NCBI RefSeq assembly: GCF_000772965.1
Contig: NZ_JPVQ01000009.1
Location: forward strand, 1-64,000
DNA: 64,000 bases
DNA from: Ureibacillus massiliensis 4400831 = CIP 108448 = CCUG 49529
GTDB lineage: Bacteria > Bacillota > Bacilli > Bacillales_A > Planococcaceae
Direction of reading: 5' to 3'
Numbering within the stretch: position 1 is the stretch's first letter; every line of letters begins with the position of its first letter. The notes under the pieces are model-generated. The model saw nothing but the letters and a program-made list of their open reading frames with translations, ran no database searches and was not told the DNA's origin. Shown here one piece after another: positions 7,929 through 17,617 of the stretch. The translations under genes and the position numbers were made by a program.

Positions 7929-10226
7929 ATGGCAGAAAATAAGAAAAGACCTTCTACAAAGGCAAAGTCTAAGGGTGGACCATTAATTTTTGAAATTATA
8001 GGATTATTACTCATTGCATTTGGTATTATTGTTTATTTTGAATTTGGTGTTGTAGGAAGTGTAGTTCAATCAGCTGCAATGTTTCTTTTCGGAAATTTAT
8101 ATATCCTACTTCCATTTTTCTCAGTATTTCTAGCATTATTTTTAATGATTCAGAGAAAAGGAATTACATTTAAAGATCGAATTATACAAGGATCTATTTT
8201 AATCATTTGTAGCTTGTCTATTTTTAGTCATAGCTTTTTATTTGAAGATTTGACTAGAAGTGATGCAATTGTGACGGATTCTGTTTTTCGAGAGACATGG
8301 AGAATTTTGATTGACAATGGAGGAATTGCCAATCGTAGTGATGCTCTTGGTGGTGGTATGGTAGGAGCATTGCTATTCAGTTTATTCCATGTGTTATTTG
8401 ACGCAGGCGGTGCAAAGGTAGCAGCTTGGGTTATCTTATTTATCGGAATGATTTTAATAACTGGCAAAGCACTTATACCATTTATATTCGAAAAAGGACC
8501 AGAATTAAAGAAAAAATTTGCTAGAAAAAGAAAGAATAAACGTAGTAGTGGTCAAAGGGAATCAAAACGACCGAAGCGTCAAGTTCAAAAGGAAGAATCA
8601 CCAGCAAATGAAATCGTCGCAACAAGCTTTGAAGAACCACCGATTATCTTCAAGGAACCAGAACCAATTGAAGAACCGAAGATCTCTGCTTTTACGCAAA
8701 ATATAAAAAATGATACGTCAGAAACAATTGAAGTAGACCCAGCACTAGATGCAGAATTTGAAGATGCTTTAAAACAATCTGTGGAAACAAACATTGAAAA
8801 TACAGATTATGTCTTACCATCGATGAATTTACTACAGATACCGCCAGAGCATGATCAAAGTGGTGAATATTCCGTTATTCAAATGAACGCAAAAAAATTA
8901 GAACAAACCTTTTCAAGCTTTGGTGTAAAAGCAAGGGTAACGCAAGTGCATTTAGGACCAGCAGTGACGAAATATGAAATTATGCCAGATGTAGGTGTAA
9001 AGGTTAGTAAAATTGTCAGTCTTCAAGATGACCTTGCTTTGGCACTTGCTGCTAAGGACATACGAATGGAAGCGCCAATCCCAGGTAAATCAGCCATTGG
9101 GATTGAAGTGCCAAATAGTGAAATAGCTATCGTTACATTGCGTGAAGTATTAGAGGCAAAAGAAAATAATCGTCCAGATTCAAAACTCCTGATAGGTTTT
9201 GGCCGTGATATTACAGGACAAGCTATACTAGCTGAATTAAATAAAATGCCACATCTACTTGTTGCGGGTTCAACTGGTAGTGGTAAATCTGTATGTATTA
9301 ATGGAATTATCGTTTCAATCTTAATGCGCGCTGCACCGCATGAAGTAAAAATGATGTTAATTGACCCGAAAATGGTAGAATTGAATGTTTACAATGGTAT
9401 ACCGCATTTGTTAGCTCCTGTAGTAACGGATGCGCGGAAAGCATCACAAGCGTTACAAAAGGTTGTTTCCGAAATGGAAAGAAGATATGATCTATTTTCT
9501 CATACGGGGACAAGAAATATTAAAAGCTACAATGATCATGTACAAGCGTTTAACGAAGAAAACGATGAAAAACATCCGAAACTACCATACATTGTTGTTG
9601 TTATCGATGAGTTAGCAGACTTAATGATGGTTGCTTCTCATGATGTTGAAGATTCTATAACACGTTTAGCTCAAATGGCTCGAGCAGCTGGAATTCATTT
9701 AATCATCGCAACTCAAAGACCATCTGTAGATGTTATTACTGGTGTCATTAAAGCAAATATCCCATCTCGTATTGCTTTTGCCGTATCATCTGCAGTCGAC
9801 TCGCGCACAATATTAGATACAGGCGGTGCTGAAAGACTTTTAGGAAGAGGTGATATGTTATTCTTACCTGCAGGGTCATCTAAGCCTGTCCGTGTACAAG
9901 GTGCATTTGTTTCGGATTCGGAAGTTGAATCGGTTGTTGATTTTGTTATAGAACAGCAAAAGGCACAATATGACGAATCCATGATTCCTTCAGACGAGCC
10001 AGAAAAAACGGTAGAAGAGGAAACAGATGAGTTGTATGACGAAGCCGTTCAATTAGTATTAGAAATGCAAACTGCTTCCGTATCTATGTTACAAAGACGC
10101 TTTAGAATAGGCTATTCAAGGGCAGCGAGAATTGTCGATCAGATGGAAGCTCGTGGGGTTGTAGGACCACCAGATGGGTCAAGACCACGCCAAGTTTTAG
10201 TAAATAAGTCTAGTGTTGAACAATAA
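7929..10226 (+). CDS. spoIIIE: DNA translocase FtsK/SpoIIIE
   Basis: Pumps chromosomal DNA through the division or sporulation septum. The 765-residue protein shows the full architecture: a membrane domain with about four segments (residues ~18-180), a charged linker (~190-295), the alpha-beta motor with Walker [11 protein letters not shown] near residue 447 and Walker [12 protein letters not shown], and a C-terminal gamma winged helix (~700-765, [26 protein letters not shown]) that reads SRS/KOPS-type sites. Position before ymfC is that of B. subtilis spoIIIE. A GGGTGAAG ribosome site precedes the ATG. Confidence 0.95.
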   Translation: MAENKKRPSTKAKSKGGPLIFEIIGLLLIAFGIIVYFEFGVVGSVVQSAAMFLFGNLYILLPFFSVFLALFLMIQRKGITFKDRIIQGSILIICSLSIFSHSFLFEDLTRSDAIVTDSVFRETWRILIDNGGIANRSDALGGGMVGALLFSLFHVLFDAGGAKVAAWVILFIGMILITGKALIPFIFEKGPELKKKFARKRKNKRSSGQRESKRPKRQVQKEESPANEIVATSFEEPPIIFKEPEPIEEPKISAFTQNIKNDTSETIEVDPALDAEFEDALKQSVETNIENTDYVLPSMNLLQIPPEHDQSGEYSVIQMNAKKLEQTFSSFGVKARVTQVHLGPAVTKYEIMPDVGVKVSKIVSLQDDLALALAAKDIRMEAPIPGKSAIGIEVPNSEIAIVTLREVLEAKENNRPDSKLLIGFGRDITGQAILAELNKMPHLLVAGSTGSGKSVCINGIIVSILMRAAPHEVKMMLIDPKMVELNVYNGIPHLLAPVVTDARKASQALQKVVSEMERRYDLFSHTGTRNIKSYNDHVQAFNEENDEKHPKLPYIVVVIDELADLMMVASHDVEDSITRLAQMARAAGIHLIIATQRPSVDVITGVIKANIPSRIAFAVSSAVDSRTILDTGGAERLLGRGDMLFLPAGSSKPVRVQGAFVSDSEVESVVDFVIEQQKAQYDESMIPSDEPEKTVEEETDELYDEAVQLVLEMQTASVSMLQRRFRIGYSRAARIVDQMEARGVVGPPDGSRPRQVLVNKSSVEQ

Positions 10227-10372
10227 TCATAGCGAAATAATAGGTCAAATATTCGTAATTTTTAACAATTATTGCTGTTTCAATCTATTACAGTACAGAA
10301 TTTTCAATAAATCTATTTTCTTTGTGAAATAAAAATGATATAGTAATTGACGATTAGTAGGAATGTTCAACA

Positions 10373-10384
10373 TCAGATGTCTGA
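10373..10384. promoter_or_regulatory. Small dyad TCAGA-TG-TCTGA before the GntR gene
   Basis: A perfect 5+5 inverted repeat sits about 20 bases before the GntR start codon and just after a weak promoter-like TATAGT at 10339-10344. It could be an autoregulatory operator of the UTRA-domain regulator. No second copy was seen before the lipoprotein gene. Confidence 0.3.
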
Positions 10385-10402
10385 CCTCTTGGTGGTGATT
10401 TT

Positions 10403-11134
10403 ATGTCTATAAAAGCTGACCATCGTCATTTATATCTTCAAGTTATTGATCGATTAAAATCGGATATTGCAAAAGGCGTTTATCCTGAAAATGAAAGAAT
10501 GCCTTCAGAATTCGAATTGTCGAAAGAGCTTGGAGTTAGTCGTGCAACTTTACGTGAGGCGTTACGACTATTGGAAGAAGAAAATATAATTATTCGTCGT
10601 CACGGTGTAGGTACTTTTGTTAATCCAAAACCAGTGTTTACATCTGGCATTGAGCAATTGACAAGTATCTCATCGATGATTGAAAATGCTGGAATGACAC
10701 CTGGAATGAGATTTCTCAGTGCACAGGAAGAGCCTGCAACTGAGGAGGATATAGAAAGATTTAACTGTAATGTAAATGAAAGCGTTGTTAAGATTGAACG
10801 GGTAAAAACCGCAGATGGCGAACCGGTTGTTTATTGTATCGATAAAGTACCAGCTGCTTATTTACCTTGTGACTTTCTTCAAAACAACGATGCAGATTCT
10901 ATTTTCTCTTCACTTGAACAAAGTGGTGAAATACATGTTGCTTATGCGGTAACCTTCATTGATCCGCATGTGTACCATGAAGAAGTTTCACCCATTCTAA
11001 ATTGTGGAAAAGAAACAGCATTACTAGTCTTAAAGCAACTTCATTATGACGACAATGACCGTGTAGTACTTTTTTCAAAAAACTTTTTTCGAGCTGATAA
11101 ATTCAGCTTCCATGTAATACGTAAAAGGGTGTAG
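10403..11134 (+). CDS. ymfC: GntR/HutC-family regulator with UTRA domain (YmfC-like)
   Basis: A 243-residue regulator with an N-terminal winged helix (residues ~10-75: [38 protein letters not shown]) and a C-terminal UTRA ligand-binding domain (~95-240). It lies between ftsK/spoIIIE and a nucleoside-uptake cluster, and the lipoprotein gene starts only 50 bases downstream, so it probably controls that importer in response to a small ligand. B. subtilis YmfC has the same position but is followed by different transporters. GGTGGTGA precedes the ATG. The ligand is not known. Confidence 0.85.
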   Translation: MSIKADHRHLYLQVIDRLKSDIAKGVYPENERMPSEFELSKELGVSRATLREALRLLEEENIIIRRHGVGTFVNPKPVFTSGIEQLTSISSMIENAGMTPGMRFLSAQEEPATEEDIERFNCNVNESVVKIERVKTADGEPVVYCIDKVPAAYLPCDFLQNNDADSIFSSLEQSGEIHVAYAVTFIDPHVYHEEVSPILNCGKETALLVLKQLHYDDNDRVVLFSKNFFRADKFSFHVIRKRV

Positions 11135-11183
11135 AACATTCTTTTCCTGCTAATTACTAAATCCTTATGGGGGGAATTTAATA

Positions 11184-12260
11184 ATGAAAAAACGTAAGTT
11201 TGGTTTCGCAATGGCAAGTCTTTTAGCTGTTGGTACTTTACTTGGCGCTTGTGGTGCTAAAGAAGAAGCTGACACAACAACTAATACAGATGATGAAGCG
11301 ACAACAGAAGAAACACCGTCTGACTTCTCTGTAGCAATGGTTACTGACGTAGGTGGTATTGATGACAAATCATTCAACCAATCTGCTTGGGAAGGTATTA
11401 AAAAGTTTGGTGAAGATAATGGCTTAGAAGAAGGTGACGGTGGTTATGCTTACCTACAATCTAATTCTGATGCTGATTACAACACGAACTTAAACGGGCT
11501 AATCCGTCGTAATTTCGACCTAGTATTTGGTGTTGGTTTCATGATGGGTGATGCTGTATTAGAAATCGCTGAACAAAAACCAGATGCAAAACTTGCAATC
11601 ATTGACTCAGTTGCAGATGCTCCAAACGTTGCTTCAATTCTTTTCAAAGAACATGAAGGATCATTCTTAGCTGGTGTAGTTGCAGCTAGCATGACTGAAA
11701 CTGGTAAAGTTGGTTTTATCGGTGGTATGGAAAGTGAAGTTATTAAACGTTTTGAAGTTGGTTTCATAGCTGGTGTTGAAGCTGTTAACCCTGATGTAGA
11801 TGTTGAAATTTACTATGCAGGTGCATTTGACAAAGCTGAACTTGGTAAAACTGCTGCAAACGGTATGTACTCTTCTGGCGTAGATATTATTTTCCACGCT
11901 GCAGGTGCTACAGGTAATGGTGTATTCACAGAAGCAAAAGAACGTAAAGAAGCAGATCCAAATGCAAACGTTTGGGTAATCGGTGTTGACTCTGACCAAT
12001 ATGCAGAAGGTCAAGTAAACGAAGATACAAACATTACTTTAACTTCAATGTTAAAACGTGTTGACGTAGCTGTACAAGACATCGCTAAACAAGCTATGGA
12101 AGGTAACTTCCCTGGTGGAGAAACTGTTGTTTACGGTTTAGCAGACAATGGTGTCGATATTGCTGACTCTCGCGGTGCAATTCCTCAAGAAGTATTAGAT
12201 TTAGTTGAAGAATACAAAACAAAAATCGTTAACGGTGAAATCACTGTTCCTGATAAATAA
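11184..12260 (+). CDS. nupN: BMP-family nucleoside-binding lipoprotein
   Basis: Substrate-binding lipoprotein of a nucleoside ABC importer. A type II signal peptide ends at the lipobox LLGAC (Cys23), followed by an acidic/threonine-rich linker and the BMP (Med/PnrA) domain from about residue 47, with [41 protein letters not shown] and GVDSDQ, characteristic purine-nucleoside-binding segments. At 358 residues it is normal length. GGGGGG lies before the ATG. A hairpin terminator follows, so it is probably made in excess over the membrane subunits downstream, as usual for binding proteins. Confidence 0.92.
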   Translation: MKKRKFGFAMASLLAVGTLLGACGAKEEADTTTNTDDEATTEETPSDFSVAMVTDVGGIDDKSFNQSAWEGIKKFGEDNGLEEGDGGYAYLQSNSDADYNTNLNGLIRRNFDLVFGVGFMMGDAVLEIAEQKPDAKLAIIDSVADAPNVASILFKEHEGSFLAGVVAASMTETGKVGFIGGMESEVIKRFEVGFIAGVEAVNPDVDVEIYYAGAFDKAELGKTAANGMYSSGVDIIFHAAGATGNGVFTEAKERKEADPNANVWVIGVDSDQYAEGQVNEDTNITLTSMLKRVDVAVQDIAKQAMEGNFPGGETVVYGLADNGVDIADSRGAIPQEVLDLVEEYKTKIVNGEITVPDK

Positions 12261-12279
12261 AATACTCTAAGATATTCCT

Positions 12280-12319
12280 CATCATAGGGGCTAGACTATC
12301 TAGTCTCTATGATGTTTTT
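12280..12319 (+). terminator. Terminator between nupN and nupO
   Basis: The stem CATCATA...CTAGA / TCTAG...TATGATG is followed by GTTTTTA. It probably limits read-through from the highly expressed lipoprotein gene into the ATPase gene. Confidence 0.75.
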
Positions 12320-12430
12320 ATGGAAATTAATAAACACCATGTAGACTTTTTACAAAAGTTAGGATAAAAATTAAATAATCAAATACATTATTACATACAC
12401 AATAAACAAAACTATATCGGAAATTGATAG

Positions 12431-12470
12431 ATGAAAGGATACCTCTATTGTCAAAAATAGCTCCTTTCAT
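12431..12470 (+). promoter_or_regulatory. Leader hairpin upstream of nupO
   Basis: ATGAAAGGA (12431-12439) pairs perfectly with TCCTTTCAT (12462-12470), with an inner CTATT/AATAG stem. There is no T run after it, so it is not a simple terminator. A weak promoter (TTTACA 12349-12354, 17 bases, TAAATA 12372-12377) could start a transcript that includes it. The role is unknown; RNA stability or regulator binding are possible. Confidence 0.4.
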
Positions 12471-12514
12471 GTGTTAATTGATGGAACCTCTATATTGGAC
12501 AAGGGAGTGAAACG

Positions 12515-14056
12515 ATGGAATATGTAATCGAAATGCTTGGAATCAGGAAAGAGTTTGGCGGATTCGTAGCAAATAACAATATCACCCTCCAAGTAAAAAA
12601 AGGCGAAATCCACGCTCTTTTAGGTGAAAATGGCGCTGGAAAGTCCACGTTGATGAACGTATTATTTGGTCTCTATCAACCAGAAGGTGGAGAAATTAAA
12701 GTAAAAGGAAAAACTGTTAAAATAACTGATCCAAACGTTGCCAATGATTTAGGGATTGGAATGGTTCATCAGCACTTTATGTTAGTTGATAAATTTTCAG
12801 TTACTGAAAATATTATTTTAGGCGCAGAGCCTACAAAACTTGGTGTGGTCAATATTAAAAAGGCTGCAAAAGAAATTCAAGCACTCTCTGAGAAATATAG
12901 TTTAGATGTCGATCCCTATGCAAAAATTGAAGACATTTCTGTTGGGATGCAACAACGTGTAGAAATATTAAAAACTTTGTATCGTGGAGCAGATATAATC
13001 ATTTTTGATGAGCCAACAGCTTCTCTAACTCCACAGGAAATTTCAGAATTAATGGAAATTATGAAGCGTCTCGTTGAAGAAGGTAAATCAATTATTTTAA
13101 TTACTCATAAGCTTAAGGAAATTATGGAAGTTTCTGATCGAGTAACCATTATTCGTAAAGGTGAAGGAATTGGTACAGTGGTAACCGCTGATACAAATCC
13201 TGATCAGCTAGCTGAAATGATGGTTGGTCGCCAAGTAACCTTTAAAACAGAAAAAGGTCCAGCTAATCCAACAGAAGAAGCATTACATATAGAAAACTTA
13301 GTAGTGCTTGATTATCGTGGCATTGAAAAAGTAAAGCATTTAAATTTATCTGTTCGTAAAGGTGAAATTGTCGGGATTGCAGGGATTGATGGCAATGGTC
13401 AATCTGAATTAATCGAGGCAATTACGGGTCTTCGTAAAGTGAAGAGTGGGAAAGTTATTATGAACGGACAAGATGTTACAAATAAAAAACCACGTAAAAT
13501 CACTGAAACAGGCTTAGGACATATTCCATCTGATCGTCATAAACACGGTCTTGTTCTCGATTTCACAATTGGTCATAACATGGTGTTACAAACATATTAC
13601 CGAGAGCCATTTTCAAAATTTGGCATTATGAACTATAAAGAAATTTCAAAAAAGGCAAATGAAATTATTGATCAATATGACGTTCGTACTGGACATGGAG
13701 AAATATCACCAGCTCGTTCTCTTTCTGGTGGTAACCAGCAAAAGGCGATTATTGGTCGTGAAGTAGATCGTAATCCAGAATTGTTAATTGCAGCGCTTCC
13801 AACACGCGGATTAGACGTTGGTGCTATTGAATTTATTCATCAAAAACTAATCGAACAACGAGATAAAGGAAAAGCGGTTCTATTAATTTCATTTGAACTA
13901 GATGAAGTAATGAACGTATCTGACCGCATTGCAGTTATACATGATGGTGAAATAGTTGATATTGTGTTGCCTAATGAAACAGACGAACAAGAATTAGGTT
14001 TATTAATGGCTGGTCAACAAAGAACTGGGACAAGCGTGACAAAGGGGGACGAATAA
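12515..14056 (+). CDS. nupO: Nucleoside ABC importer, double ATP-binding protein
   Basis: A 513-residue protein with two fused nucleotide-binding domains, as in NupO/YufO and sugar-importer RbsA-type ATPases. Domain 1 has Walker A GENGAGKST (~38-46) but a degenerate signature (SVGMQQR). Domain 2 has a degenerate Walker A (GIDGNGQSE, lysine replaced by glutamine), a good signature SLSGGNQQK and a Walker B followed by AALPTRGLD. Such asymmetric sites are normal in the group. AAGGGAGTG precedes the ATG. It is followed one base later by the first permease gene. Confidence 0.92.
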   Translation: MEYVIEMLGIRKEFGGFVANNNITLQVKKGEIHALLGENGAGKSTLMNVLFGLYQPEGGEIKVKGKTVKITDPNVANDLGIGMVHQHFMLVDKFSVTENIILGAEPTKLGVVNIKKAAKEIQALSEKYSLDVDPYAKIEDISVGMQQRVEILKTLYRGADIIIFDEPTASLTPQEISELMEIMKRLVEEGKSIILITHKLKEIMEVSDRVTIIRKGEGIGTVVTADTNPDQLAEMMVGRQVTFKTEKGPANPTEEALHIENLVVLDYRGIEKVKHLNLSVRKGEIVGIAGIDGNGQSELIEAITGLRKVKSGKVIMNGQDVTNKKPRKITETGLGHIPSDRHKHGLVLDFTIGHNMVLQTYYREPFSKFGIMNYKEISKKANEIIDQYDVRTGHGEISPARSLSGGNQQKAIIGREVDRNPELLIAALPTRGLDVGAIEFIHQKLIEQRDKGKAVLLISFELDEVMNVSDRIAVIHDGEIVDIVLPNETDEQELGLLMAGQQRTGTSVTKGDE

Positions 14057-14057
14057 T

Positions 14058-15107
14058 ATGTCAAATCGAGTAGTCAATATTCTCGTTCCTATCGTTTCCG
14101 TAATTGTTGGTCTAATCGTTGGTGCGATTGTAATGGTCGCATCTGGTTATAGTCCTACAGAAGGCTATATTGCATTATGGAATGGTATTTTTGGAGATTC
14201 TTATACAATTGGTGAGTCGATTCGTCAAATTACACCATATATTTTATCTGGTCTTGCGGTTGCTTTTGCATTCCGTACTGGTTTATTTAATATTGGTGTT
14301 GAAGGTCAATTATTAGCAGGATGGACGGCTGCAGCTTATGTAGGTTATGCAGTTGAAGGCTTGCCTAGCTTTATCCACCTGCCATTAGCTTTACTAGCAG
14401 CAGCTGCTGCGGGAGCATTCTGGGCATTTATCGTAGGGTTCTTAAAAGCAAGATTATCAGTGCATGAAGTTATTACGTCAATTATGATGAACTATATCGC
14501 TCTTCATGTAACGAATGCGTTAATTAAAGTATGGTCTGATGGCGGAGATAAAACTGAAAAAATTCAAGAATCTGCATCTTTGCGTTCACCTTTTTTAGAA
14601 TCAATCACAGATTATTCTCGCCTACACTGGGGAATCATTGTGGCGCTACTTATGGTTGCAGTGATGTGGTTCATTTTAGATAAAACGACTCGTGGGTATG
14701 AGTTAAAGGCTGTTGGATTTAATTCACAAGCAGCAGAATACTCTGGTATGAATGTGAAAAAGAATATTATATTAGCGATGACGATTTCTGGTGTATTTGC
14801 TGGTCTTGCTGGTGCAATGGAAGCCCTTGGTACATTCGAATATGCGTCTACTAAAGGTGGATTCACAGGAATCGGCTTTGATGGAATTGCAGTTGCCCTA
14901 TTAGGCGCAAATACACCACTTGGAGTTGTATTTGGTGCGACACTGTTTGGTTCATTAAAGTTTGGTGCAAATAATATGCCAAACGAAGCAGGTATTCCAG
15001 TTGAATTGGTTGAAATTGTAATTGCCTTAATTATTTTCTTTGTAGCTTCAGGCTATGTTATTCGTTTATTATTCCAAAAATTTGGTAAGAAAAAGGAGGG
15101 GAAATAA
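14058..15107 (+). CDS. nupP: Nucleoside ABC importer permease 1
   Basis: A 349-residue permease with about eight to ten membrane segments and the BPD_transp_2 motifs (GLFNIGVEGQLLAG, MMNYIALH, GFNSQAAEYSGMN, GFDGIAVALLGANTPLGV). It pairs with the second permease to form the membrane channel. It starts immediately after the nupO stop with a ribosome site (AAGGGGG) inside that gene, and its stop lies one base before the next ATG. Confidence 0.93.
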   Translation: MSNRVVNILVPIVSVIVGLIVGAIVMVASGYSPTEGYIALWNGIFGDSYTIGESIRQITPYILSGLAVAFAFRTGLFNIGVEGQLLAGWTAAAYVGYAVEGLPSFIHLPLALLAAAAAGAFWAFIVGFLKARLSVHEVITSIMMNYIALHVTNALIKVWSDGGDKTEKIQESASLRSPFLESITDYSRLHWGIIVALLMVAVMWFILDKTTRGYELKAVGFNSQAAEYSGMNVKKNIILAMTISGVFAGLAGAMEALGTFEYASTKGGFTGIGFDGIAVALLGANTPLGVVFGATLFGSLKFGANNMPNEAGIPVELVEIVIALIIFFVASGYVIRLLFQKFGKKKEGK

Positions 15108-15108
15108 T

Positions 15109-16068
15109 ATGAGTTTTATGGAAGTATTATATTTTATTGTCCCTTCTGCAATTTTTTATGCCGCACCATTAATTTTAGGTGCAATCGGTGCTCTATTCTC
15201 TGAACGCTCAGGTGTTGTAAACATCGGGGTTGAAGGGATCATGGTGATCGGTGCATTTGTTGGGATTATCTTTAATCTATTTACAGCAGATATGTTAGGT
15301 GGCTTTACACCATGGGCTTCCTTATTAGCTGCGATGATTGCTGGAGCTATCTTTTCTCTATTTTTAGCTATTCCTGCTGTTTCTTTCCGAGCAGATCAAA
15401 CCGTTACTGGAGTAGCATTAAATATGCTTGGGATTGCAATTGCTTTATTTTTGGTTAAAATTATTTTCGATAAAGGGCAAACAGACTTTATTACTCAACG
15501 TTTCCCTCGATTCAATATTCCATTTTTAGAGGATATTCCAGTTATTGGACCAATGTTCTTTAAAAGTGTGTATGGTACGTCTATTTTAGCCATTGCGGTT
15601 GCAATTATTGCATGGTTTGTTATTTTTAAAACACCATTTGGTTTACGTCTTCGTTCTGTTGGGGAACATCCAATGGCTGCAGATACGATGGGTATCAATG
15701 TTACAAAAATGCGCTATATCGGTGTAATGATTTCAGGTGCATTAGCTGGTATTGGTGGAGCAATATACGCGCAAACAATTACAAATGACTTTGGCCATGC
15801 AACAATTAGTGGTCAAGGATTTATGGCTATTGCTGCCTTAATCTTTGGTAAATGGCATCCAATCGGAGCAATGGGAGCAGCATTATTCTTTGGACTTGCA
15901 CAAGCACTAAGTATTGCTGGATCTTCCATTCCCGTTGTACAAGACATTCCATCAGTATATCTATTGATTTTACCTTATGTATTAACTATTCTTGCTCTTG
16001 CAGGATTCATTGGAAAAGCAGTAGCACCAAAAGCAAGTGGTATCCCTTATATAAAAGGACAAAGATAA
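15109..16068 (+). CDS. nupQ: Nucleoside ABC importer permease 2
   Basis: A 319-residue partner permease with the same family motifs (GVVNIGVEGIMVIGAF, LRSVGEHPMAADTMGINV, GQGFMAIAALIFGKWHPIGA). The ATG at 15109 follows AAGGAGGGG; an in-frame upstream TTG at 15055 would overlap nupP and has no ribosome site. This gene ends the importer operon at a hairpin about 25 bases downstream. Confidence 0.93.
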   Translation: MSFMEVLYFIVPSAIFYAAPLILGAIGALFSERSGVVNIGVEGIMVIGAFVGIIFNLFTADMLGGFTPWASLLAAMIAGAIFSLFLAIPAVSFRADQTVTGVALNMLGIAIALFLVKIIFDKGQTDFITQRFPRFNIPFLEDIPVIGPMFFKSVYGTSILAIAVAIIAWFVIFKTPFGLRLRSVGEHPMAADTMGINVTKMRYIGVMISGALAGIGGAIYAQTITNDFGHATISGQGFMAIAALIFGKWHPIGAMGAALFFGLAQALSIAGSSIPVVQDIPSVYLLILPYVLTILALAGFIGKAVAPKASGIPYIKGQR

Positions 16069-16090
16069 GAAATTTCCTAACCAAAGAAAG

Positions 16091-16117
16091 TCGAGCATTT
16101 TAAATGCTTGGCTTTTA
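16091..16117 (+). terminator. Terminator after nupQ
   Basis: The hairpin CGAGCATTT / AAATGCTTGG has a short T stretch (CTTTT) after it. Confidence 0.65.
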
Positions 16118-16186
16118 ATTATGTTTCGATTTCCACATCAAATTTTTAATAATAATCCGTAAAAATAATTAAATACATATAAACTT

Positions 16187-16216
16187 TTGCATAAACCATA
16201 ATAAGACATGTATAGT
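16187..16216 (+). promoter_or_regulatory. Promoter of the ymfF operon
   Basis: TTGCAT (16187-16192), an 18-base spacer and TATAGT (16211-16216) lie in the 220-base AT-rich gap after the importer operon. Confidence 0.55.
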
Positions 16217-16336
16217 AGTGTTATGAATTGTTATTATTTAGTTCTTTGGTGATAATTTGCCAATGAATGGCTCAATAATATTTTCATTAACATGAGTCAA
16301 ACTATTCGAAATTTCAAGGCAGGAAGGGGTATTTTT

Positions 16337-17617
16337 TTGTTTTCAACAATTGAGATTGCAAAAGGTGTTTCACTACATATCCGACAATCTACCCAATTTA
16401 AAACAGTGAACTTTTCAATAAAGTGGAGAAAGCCTTTAACGGTGAAGGATGCAGCGGAGCGATCTGTATTATCCAATGTAATGCAGCACTCAAATGGGAA
16501 ATTTCCTAAATCAGCTGATTTCCGAAGCCATTTAGATGATTTGTATGGAACAGTTATGTATTTAGACGCCTCAAAACGTGGTAAAGATCATACAGTAGTC
16601 CTAAATGTAGAAACGGTGAATGACCAATATTTAGCGGAAACAAAAGTATTAGATGATGTGATTGATTTAATGCAGACGGTAATTTTTAATCCCAATTTTG
16701 AAAATGACCGGTTTGTTTCATCTATTGTTGAACGTGAGAAAGAGATGATTATCCAACGAATTCAGTCTATTTTTGATGATAAAACACGTTATGCTCAACA
16801 TCGTTTAACGCAAATCATGAGACCAAATCATCCAGCGTCCATCTCAGCCAATGGTACGATTGAAGCTGTAAAAGAGGTAACTACTGAAAGCTTAACAAAA
16901 GCATATCACTCCATGATTAATAACGATAAAATTGATATTTATGTTCTAGGAGATGTAGATGTTGATGCGCTTCAACAAAAACTTGTAAATGCACTTTCAT
17001 TTAAGAATCGTGAGACTATCCCATACCCAGAAACTGAGGATGAGTCGAAGGCTGAAAAAGAATATACAAATGAAAAACAAGATATGAAGCAAGGGAAATT
17101 GCATATTGGATATAGCACACCAGTTAAGTTCGGTGAAGAGGATTATCCGAAAATGCAAATATTTAACGGTGTGTTCGGTGCTTATGCTCATTCTAAGCTG
17201 TTTATGAATGTACGTGAACGTGAAAGTTTAGCCTATTATGCATCATCTTCCTATTCTTCACATTATGGTCTCGTCTATGTCGTTTCAGGGATTGAACCAG
17301 CAAATGAAAAGAAAGCGATAGAAGTTATAAAAGAACAACTAGAGGCAACGCAAAACGGTGAGATTACAGACCTTGAAATGAATCAAACAAAGGCAATGCT
17401 AGTGAACCAATTAAAAGAAGCGTTAGACTCTGCTCGTGGCCAAATCGATATTTTTGACCAATATAAAGACTTAGGTGAAGAGTTTTCAGTGGATTTATGG
17501 AAAGATCGCTGGTCGAAGGTCACAAAGGAAGATGTACAACAAATGGCATCACAACTCAAACTTGAAGCAATATACTTCTTAAGTGGAAAGGAGGGCTCTG
17601 GTGATGCAAACAATTGA
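16337..17617 (+). CDS. ymfF: M16-peptidase-like protein YmfF (EF-P modification-associated)
   Basis: A 426-residue M16-family protein without a zinc-binding HxxEH motif, the usual inactive partner of YmfH. The best start is a TTG at 16337, seven bases after AGGAAGGGG; an ATG at 16292 in the same frame has no ribosome site. Features include the ERSVLSNVMQHSNGKFP segment near the N terminus and the C-terminal M16 lobe (RERESLAYYASSSYSSHYGLVYV). In B. subtilis ymfF, ymfH and ymfI are neighbours, and the annotated family links the pair to 5-aminopentanol modification of EF-P. It overlaps ymfH by 14 bases. Confidence 0.88.
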   Translation: MFSTIEIAKGVSLHIRQSTQFKTVNFSIKWRKPLTVKDAAERSVLSNVMQHSNGKFPKSADFRSHLDDLYGTVMYLDASKRGKDHTVVLNVETVNDQYLAETKVLDDVIDLMQTVIFNPNFENDRFVSSIVEREKEMIIQRIQSIFDDKTRYAQHRLTQIMRPNHPASISANGTIEAVKEVTTESLTKAYHSMINNDKIDIYVLGDVDVDALQQKLVNALSFKNRETIPYPETEDESKAEKEYTNEKQDMKQGKLHIGYSTPVKFGEEDYPKMQIFNGVFGAYAHSKLFMNVRERESLAYYASSSYSSHYGLVYVVSGIEPANEKKAIEVIKEQLEATQNGEITDLEMNQTKAMLVNQLKEALDSARGQIDIFDQYKDLGEEFSVDLWKDRWSKVTKEDVQQMASQLKLEAIYFLSGKEGSGDANN

